From: Nitriliruptoraceae bacterium
Lineage (GTDB): Bacteria > Actinomycetota > Nitriliruptoria > Nitriliruptorales > Nitriliruptoraceae
Assembly (NCBI GenBank): GCA_007120565.1
Contig: SKNK01000340.1
Span: 1 to 5,294, forward strand
Length of the DNA stretch: 5,294 bases
Reading direction: 5' to 3'
Positions 4,531 through 5,294 of this stretch are shown here, one piece after another. The translations under genes and the position numbers were made by a program. How positions within the stretch are numbered: position 1 is the first letter of the stretch; each line of letters begins with the position of its first letter. The notes beneath the pieces are model-generated. The model saw only the letters and a list, made by a program, of their open reading frames with translations, had not been told where the DNA came from and searched no databases.

Positions 4531-5294
4531 TCAGCGCCTGCCCCTGGCTGTGTCGGTCGGTGTGGCTGCCGGCTGCCGCCCCCCTGCTTCAGCGTGAGCG
4601 GGCGGGCCCTGACGCTCCTGGCTTGCGATGTGGGACAAGCACTGACCCTGGTTGCGGAAGCTCGGGTCCATCCACACCGTCCAGCCACCCTGCTTGCACT
4701 GGTCTCTCGTGCGCGGGACCAGGGTCGCGGGGCGCTGCCACGTCGGCTGCCCATCATCCATGTCGGCCAACCAGGACGCATGCCAGGCCAGCGCAGCGTT
4801 CCAGTTGATGGTGGTCTCGTTGGTCGACCACGAGTCGATGTGATCGATGTAGCAGAACTGCGGAGCGCAGCCCTGCAGGTTCGCCTGGGCCACCGGGTCC
4901 TGGATGCCCGAGTTCGCGCCGCCGGCGAGCTTTCCGTCGGGCGGCCGTGGCATCCGGTCGGTTAGCGAGTGCGCGTACCACCGGCTGTGCATGTTCTCGG
5001 CGTACTGGGTCCCGTACGCGGTCACGTACGACATGTTCAGCGCGTTGCGTCCGAGCACGTAGTCGATCGCTTCGATCGCACCGTCGAGGTAGCGCTGCTC
5101 GCCCGTCAGGTCGTACGCCACCGCGATGACCACGGCGTTGTTGATGACCTGGTGGGTCGAGCCCCACTGGTAGTGCTCGGGGCCGTAGGGGTGCCCGAAG
5201 GGCTGTTCGTCCTGGATCGCGAGGTACTGGTCGGCACCCTCGAGCACCCAGCCGATCACCTCGGCCCGGTTCGGGAGGTCGCTCGAGACGGTGG
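4531..5294 (-). CDS. Secreted GH9 endoglucanase (CenC-like), C-terminal part, with terminal two-Cys motif
   Basis: Partial gene: 253 codons up to the stop at 4531 are present; the start lies beyond the right edge, and the frame is open to 5294. Counting visible residues, STHQVINNAVVIAVAYDLTG (45-64), GRNALNMSYVTAYG (81-94), ENMHSRWYAHSL (99-110), GGANSGIQDPVAQANLQGC (124-142) and IDHIDSWSTNETTINWNAAL (149-168) match the C-terminal half of the (alpha/alpha)6 barrel of glycoside hydrolase family 9. These enzymes hydrolyse beta-1,4-glucan with inversion. Glu159 in STNET is the expected catalytic acid, and the region around His102 corresponds to the conserved substrate-contacting HxR motif. The catalytic Asp pair would lie outside the window. 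The barrel ends near 178. It is followed by a short Cys-containing motif (196-228, Cys199 and Cys218, CKQGGW...FRNQGQCLSHIA) and a polar tail, with no cellulose-binding module. The enzyme is probably extracellular. The family call is very secure; the exact substrate is not. Confidence 0.95.
   Translation of the reverse strand, partial: TVSSDLPNRAEVIGWVLEGADQYLAIQDEQPFGHPYGPEHYQWGSTHQVINNAVVIAVAYDLTGEQRYLDGAIEAIDYVLGRNALNMSYVTAYGTQYAENMHSRWYAHSLTDRMPRPPDGKLAGGANSGIQDPVAQANLQGCAPQFCYIDHIDSWSTNETTINWNAALAWHASWLADMDDGQPTWQRPATLVPRTRDQCKQGGWTVWMDPSFRNQGQCLSHIASQERQGPPAHAEAGGRQPAATPTDTARGRR

Noticed and set aside
3207..4781. A 524-codon open frame on the minus strand
   Set aside because: It spans the PASTA gene, the convergent hairpin and part of the GH9 gene. 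Its repeats are the reverse-strand reading of the Pro-Glu tract.
5257..5259. GTG at 5259 as the start of the GH9 gene
   Set aside because: The frame continues open to the window edge and the position is inside the conserved catalytic domain, so it is an internal valine.

Overview
This window is high-GC DNA with strong purine-rich ribosome binding sites and frequent GTG starts. It carries a CenC-like family 9 cellulase and a PASTA-domain protein, which points to an actinobacterium-like Gram-positive. A deep-branching lineage such as Nitriliruptoria or Acidimicrobiia is possible, but that placement is a guess. No tRNA, rRNA, CRISPR array, insertion sequence or phage gene was seen. Six protein-coding genes are supported, two of them cut by the window edges.

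Layout. Positions 1-144 (minus) hold the N-terminus of a flavoprotein disulfide reductase with a complete FAD-binding loop and a redox-active Cys-x4-Cys pair. Positions 321-1049 (minus) encode a secreted protein with six cysteines and no recognised name. Positions 1345-1791 (minus) encode a small four-helix membrane protein rich in Gly and Met. A divergent intergenic region follows. It carries a good match to a SigR/SigH-type ECF promoter facing the membrane-protein gene. Positions 2002-2460 (plus) encode a small lipoprotein. Positions 2667-4385 (plus) encode the most unusual protein here: three carboxypeptidase-regulatory-like beta domains, one transmembrane helix, two PASTA domains, a Pro-Glu tract and an amphipathic C-terminal helix. 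Positions 4531-5294 (minus) hold the C-terminal part of the GH9 endoglucanase, which ends in a short two-cysteine motif rather than a cellulose-binding module.

The genes do not form one operon. The three minus-strand genes on the left are separated by gaps of 176 and 295 bp containing hairpins. The two plus-strand genes are 206 bp apart, and the second converges on the cellulase gene across a 145 bp gap with a large two-way hairpin. The shared theme is the cell envelope: five of the six products appear to be secreted, lipid-anchored or membrane-bound. No pathway linking them can be read from the sequence. No clearly new multi-gene system was found; the best candidate for novelty is the PASTA fusion protein at 2667-4385.
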